Made by a program: the position numbers and the translations under genes
Shown here: positions 6,576 through 8,905 of the stretch, one piece after another
Layout: the number at the start of each line of letters is the position of its first letter
Numbering within the stretch: the first letter of the stretch is position 1
NCBI GenBank assembly: GCA_002305685.1
Contig: DBQB01000063.1
Span: 50,582-59,486, forward strand
Direction of reading: 5' to 3'
Origin: Ruminococcaceae bacterium UBA1405
GTDB taxonomy: Bacteria; Bacillota; Clostridia; Oscillospirales; Ruminococcaceae
Length of the DNA: 8,905 nucleotides
Notes under the pieces: model-generated
Told to the model about the DNA's origin: nothing
Databases searched by the model: none
Seen by the model: only the letters and a program-made list of their open reading frames with translations

Positions 6576-6660
6576 ATATTATCCCATGATTTCAAACCGA
6601 AACCTTCGATAATCTCCTCCTCGGCAGGCAGAACCCTACGGTTCATTTCATCCGTTGTAT
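6542..6660 (-). promoter_or_regulatory. L10 leader (rplJ-rplL attenuator)
   Basis: The untranslated leader of rplJ contains the hallmarks of the Bacillota L10 leader: ACCGTAGG and CCTGCCGAGG within about 25 bases (minus strand, 6642-6619), enclosed by AACCG/CGGTT pairing. This is the binding site expected for L10(L12)4. Downstream lies a terminator hairpin (6547-6575). I also see a competing pairing: AGGAGGAGATTATC (6621-6608) can pair with GATAAT (6583-6578) and CTCTTTCT (6573-6566), leaving four bases bulged. That would use up the left arm of the terminator. The arrangement fits autoregulation by transcription attenuation, as known for Bacillus subtilis rplJL. Confidence 0.85.
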
Positions 6661-6701
6661 TGGAAACGAAACCTGCTGTCTATGGATTTGACAGCTTTAT
6701 T

Positions 6702-6730
6702 ATTATAAGCTGTAACTTTTCGATTGTCAA
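6702..6730 (-). promoter_or_regulatory. Consensus promoter of rplJ-rplL
   Basis: On the minus strand a perfect TTGACA (6730-6725), exactly 17 bases, and a perfect TATAAT (6707-6702) form a full-consensus vegetative promoter, fitting a ribosomal protein operon. The transcript would begin near 6695, leaving a leader of about 235 bases. A 7-bp inverted repeat (6691-6697 with 6707-6713) brackets the -10 box. Confidence 0.95.
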
Positions 6731-6819
6731 GGGGTTTTTTTCGTATTTTGGGCTTTTTGGAAAGTATAATCGCTATTTTGGATGTATGGTATATTTTGCC
6801 TGTGTCTTTGCACCATTTA

Positions 6820-6848
6820 TTGCAAAGTTTCCACAAAAATGATACAAT
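6820..6848 (+). promoter_or_regulatory. Promoter of the second GH28-like gene, extended -10
   Basis: TTGCAA (6820-6825), 17 bases and TACAAT (6843-6848) preceded by TG at 6840-6841 make a good vegetative promoter. Transcription would start near 6855, giving a leader of about 60 bases. The promoter is back to back with the rplJ promoter, about 90 bases away. Confidence 0.7.
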
Positions 6849-6917
6849 TATCACAAAGATTCTCATCCTGCTGCTCTCCACCAGATACCCAAACTCAAAA
6901 GATATAGGAGTGCTTTT

Positions 6918-8330
6918 ATGGCAAACAAAGAACAACAAATCCAACACGCTGGACAGCTTCTCCAAAAATTGGAGGCAATGGCCCAAACGCTGAGAAAACT
7001 TCCCGGCATGGTCCAGCATGAAAAAACCTTCACCCCCGAACAGTTCGGATACACGGGAAGCGGAAAAGCAACCGATTTTCTCCAAAAGGCCATTGACGCC
7101 GCAGCGGAAAAGGGCGGCACCGTCAAATTGGAACATGGAGACTATCTCAGCGGCACCCTGGTGCTGCGTTCCAACGTCACCTTATTTGTGGACAAAGGCG
7201 CCCGACTGCTGGGCAGCACCGACCTAAAGGATTATCCGGAGCACGTCGCCAAGCGCAGAACAGTCATGGATACCAATATGGGAATGAACCAGTCTCTGAT
7301 TTTTGCGGAAGGCTGTGAAAACATCGCCATCTGCGGCGAGGGAACGATCTGCGGCCAGGGTTCTCAGAAAAACTTCCCCGGCGAGGAAACCGCCACCGGC
7401 ACTCCCGGACGTCCCTTCATGATGCGGATCATTGACTGTAAGCGCGTTCACGTTAAGGATATCACCCTTATGGATGCTGCCTGCTGGATGCAGAATTATC
7501 TCAACTGCGATCAGGTGATTCTGGAGAACATCCATGTGGAAAACCAGGCCAACTACAACAATGACGGCATCGATGTGGACGGCTGCCGGGATGTCTGGAT
7601 TCATCACTGCACCATCAGCTCCGGGGACGACGCCATGTGCTTCAAGGGCGCTTCCCAGCGCACCTGTGAGCGGGTGCTGATTGAGGATTGTACCTTCATC
7701 AGCTCCTGCAATTCCCTGAAAATCGGAACCGATACCCAGGGAGATTTCCGCAACATTCTGGTGCAAAACTGCAAACTGGGAGGTATGACCCAGGAAATGC
7801 GGCGCATTAAAAACCTCTGCTCCGATTCCGGCATCTCGCTGGAAATGCTGGACGGCGCCACCGTGGAGGATATTTACATTCGCAACATTGAGATGTCCGA
7901 CTGCATGAGTCCCATCTTCCTGCGCCTGGATAACCGGGGACGGGTAAAACCCGAGGATCCCCGCCCCGGCATCGGCAATCTGCAAAACATCGTCATCGAA
8001 AACGTCAAAGGCGTCCAGTGTGGTCCCAGAGGCTCCTACATTGCCGGAATTCCGGAGAAAAGCATCGAAAATATCCTGCTCAAAGACATTGTCATCCACC
8101 AGAAAGCTTCCCAAAAACCGGTGACCAAGGAAAGCGACTTCAGCCCCATGTATGGCATCTATCCCGATGCGCATATGATCGACGACATCGGCGACGCACC
8201 GGCTTACGGTTTATGGGTGCGGTATGCCCAAGGAATTCTGCTGCATCACTACGAGGTGATTCCAGACGGCGTCGAACAGCGTCCCAGAATCCTGGCGGAA
8301 AATCACGCACAGGTCATAGAACTGGACTGA
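6918..8330 (+). CDS. GH28-like right-handed beta-helix protein with altered active-site signature
   Basis: The 470-residue protein is a pectinase-type right-handed beta-helix without a signal peptide. About 30 helical residues at the N-terminus precede the fold opening at residue 40 (PEQFGYTGSGKATDFLQKAID). It keeps two of the GH28 acidic signatures: NNDGIDVDGC (214-223, equivalent to NTD) and SSGDDAM (234-240). Where GH28 normally has the catalytic HG motif, it has SSCNSLKIGTDT (262-273), and I find no RIK equivalent in the expected place. This pattern is seen in a divergent branch of GH28-like proteins, so the chemistry (hydrolase or another pectin-acting activity) is uncertain. The ATG follows AGGAG (6906-6910) by seven bases. 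It has its own promoter and terminator. The protein may act on imported pectic oligosaccharides together with the other two glycosidases. Confidence 0.85.
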   Translation: MANKEQQIQHAGQLLQKLEAMAQTLRKLPGMVQHEKTFTPEQFGYTGSGKATDFLQKAIDAAAEKGGTVKLEHGDYLSGTLVLRSNVTLFVDKGARLLGSTDLKDYPEHVAKRRTVMDTNMGMNQSLIFAEGCENIAICGEGTICGQGSQKNFPGEETATGTPGRPFMMRIIDCKRVHVKDITLMDAACWMQNYLNCDQVILENIHVENQANYNNDGIDVDGCRDVWIHHCTISSGDDAMCFKGASQRTCERVLIEDCTFISSCNSLKIGTDTQGDFRNILVQNCKLGGMTQEMRRIKNLCSDSGISLEMLDGATVEDIYIRNIEMSDCMSPIFLRLDNRGRVKPEDPRPGIGNLQNIVIENVKGVQCGPRGSYIAGIPEKSIENILLKDIVIHQKASQKPVTKESDFSPMYGIYPDAHMIDDIGDAPAYGLWVRYAQGILLHHYEVIPDGVEQRPRILAENHAQVIELD

Positions 8331-8392
8331 AACCCGACCTACTGATCCTTCTCTTCTATACGCAATAGACAATAGACTCTTGACAGAGAAAC

Positions 8393-8435
8393 TGCGACGC
8401 TTGTAGACCCTGGCCTGGCAAGCGCCGCAATTTTT
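8393..8435 (+). terminator. Intrinsic terminator of the second GH28-like gene
   Basis: TGCGACGCTTG (8393-8403) and CAAGCGCCGCA (8419-8429) form an 11-bp stem with one A-C mismatch and a 15-base loop, followed by ATTTTTATT. It ends inside the stop codon of the convergent Nudix gene. The loop is longer than usual, so efficiency is uncertain. Confidence 0.65.
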
Positions 8436-8838
8436 ATTCCTTCTCCGGCAGCGCTATGGCGCGGATGGCCTCCAAAACCTCCACATCCGCCGGACAAAAA
8501 ACATATCCATCGATCTGCTGCGGTGTAATCCACTGAATGTCGTTGTGTTCCAGTTTTTGAGGGATACCCTGCAAAATTTGGGAATGGAACAGGGTCAGAT
8601 GTACCGTCATATCGGGATAGGTGTGTTCCACCTCCATGAAGATATCTCCCACCGCAATTTCCACTCCCAGCTCCTCCCGGCACTCTCTTGCCAGGGCAGC
8701 CTTGCGGGATTCTCCCGGTTCCACCTTTCCCCCGACAAATTCCCAGAGCAGTCCTCTGGCTTTGTGGGCCGGGCGCTGGCATATGAGAAAACGAGGGCCG
8801 TCCCAAATCAGCGCGGCCACCACCTGCGTCGCCATCAT
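8434..8838 (-). CDS. Nudix hydrolase, MutT-like (8-oxo-dGTP diphosphatase family)
   Basis: The 134-residue protein carries a complete Nudix box at residues 37-59. It runs from the second Gly of GGKVEPGE through RECREELGV and matches GX5EX7REUXEEXGU at every position; the Glu residues of REXXEE bind the metal. The preceding LLWEFVGG resembles the WEFPGG of MutT proteins but has Val in place of Pro. MutT-type enzymes hydrolyse oxidised nucleotides such as 8-oxo-dGTP to the monophosphate and so prevent mutations. Nudix substrates are hard to predict, so the specific activity is tentative. Two ATG codons are adjacent. The first (8838) has GGGGAG six bases upstream and the second (8835) nine, and either could be used. 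The gene converges on the GH28-like gene and has no visible functional link with it. Confidence 0.93.
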   Translation of the reverse strand: MMATQVVAALIWDGPRFLICQRPAHKARGLLWEFVGGKVEPGESRKAALARECREELGVEIAVGDIFMEVEHTYPDMTVHLTLFHSQILQGIPQKLEHNDIQWITPQQIDGYVFCPADVEVLEAIRAIALPEKE

Positions 8839-8905
8839 CCTTCACTCCCCTTTCTTTCTATAAAAAAAGCGCCGCGAATCTTGAACCGCCCCCCGTCAAG
8901 TAGAC

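Noticed and set aside
6765..6770. A perfect plus-strand TATAAT upstream of the second GH28-like gene
   Set aside because: No -35 element lies at 16-18 bases, and the promoter at 6820-6848 is better formed and closer to the gene.
7224..8174. 316-residue minus-strand open frame opposite the second GH28-like gene
   Set aside because: It is an antisense shadow without a start signal or domain, in the same third-position pattern as the other shadows.
8864..8905. Right-edge sequence with a seven-A run and CGTCAAGTAGAC, considered as an insertion-sequence end or the terminator of an upstream gene
   Set aside because: No matching inverted repeat, target duplication or transposase is visible, and no stem can be completed inside the window, so neither idea can be supported.

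Overview
The window looks like the chromosome of a Gram-positive, spore-forming, plant-fibre-degrading member of the Clostridia (Bacillota), probably a gut or rumen relative of the Oscillospiraceae. This is inferred from strong AGGAGG-type ribosome binding sites, TTG and GTG starts, a Bacillota-type rplJ leader with an attenuator, a short SipS-like signal peptidase, a Gly-X-Y collagen-like protein of the kind common on spore surfaces, and several carbohydrate-active enzymes. No species can be named from the sequence alone.

Layout. Positions 1-336 (minus) hold the N-terminal part of a collagen-like protein that runs off the left edge. A divergent gene follows (541-1386, plus) for a membrane-anchored permuted NlpC/P60-type cysteine hydrolase. 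It converges, across a two-way terminator, on signal peptidase I (1441-1974, minus). Next is a GH28 polygalacturonase-like gene (2277-3707, plus) with its own promoter and an operator-like palindrome. It converges on a GH43 beta-xylosidase/arabinofuranosidase-type gene (3771-5360, minus). Upstream of GH43 on the same strand, but separated by a strong terminator, is the ribosomal stalk operon rplJ-rplL (5529-6460, minus), with a consensus promoter and a long attenuator leader. Diverging from it is a second GH28-like gene (6918-8330, plus), which converges on a MutT-like Nudix hydrolase gene (8434-8838, minus).

How the genes work together. The two GH28-family proteins and the GH43 enzyme all lack visible signal peptides. 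They probably act in the cytoplasm on imported pectin- or xylan-derived oligosaccharides, but no transporter or regulator gene lies in the window. Each of the three has its own promoter, so they form a loose cluster rather than an operon. The ribosomal stalk operon sits between them without its usual rplKA and rpoBC neighbours.

I found no CRISPR array, tRNA, rRNA or convincing mobile element. The best material for a second look is the collagen-like protein with its Cys-rich cap, the mutually exclusive hairpins of the rplJ leader, the altered active-site signature of the second GH28-like protein, and the palindromes at the sugar-gene promoters.
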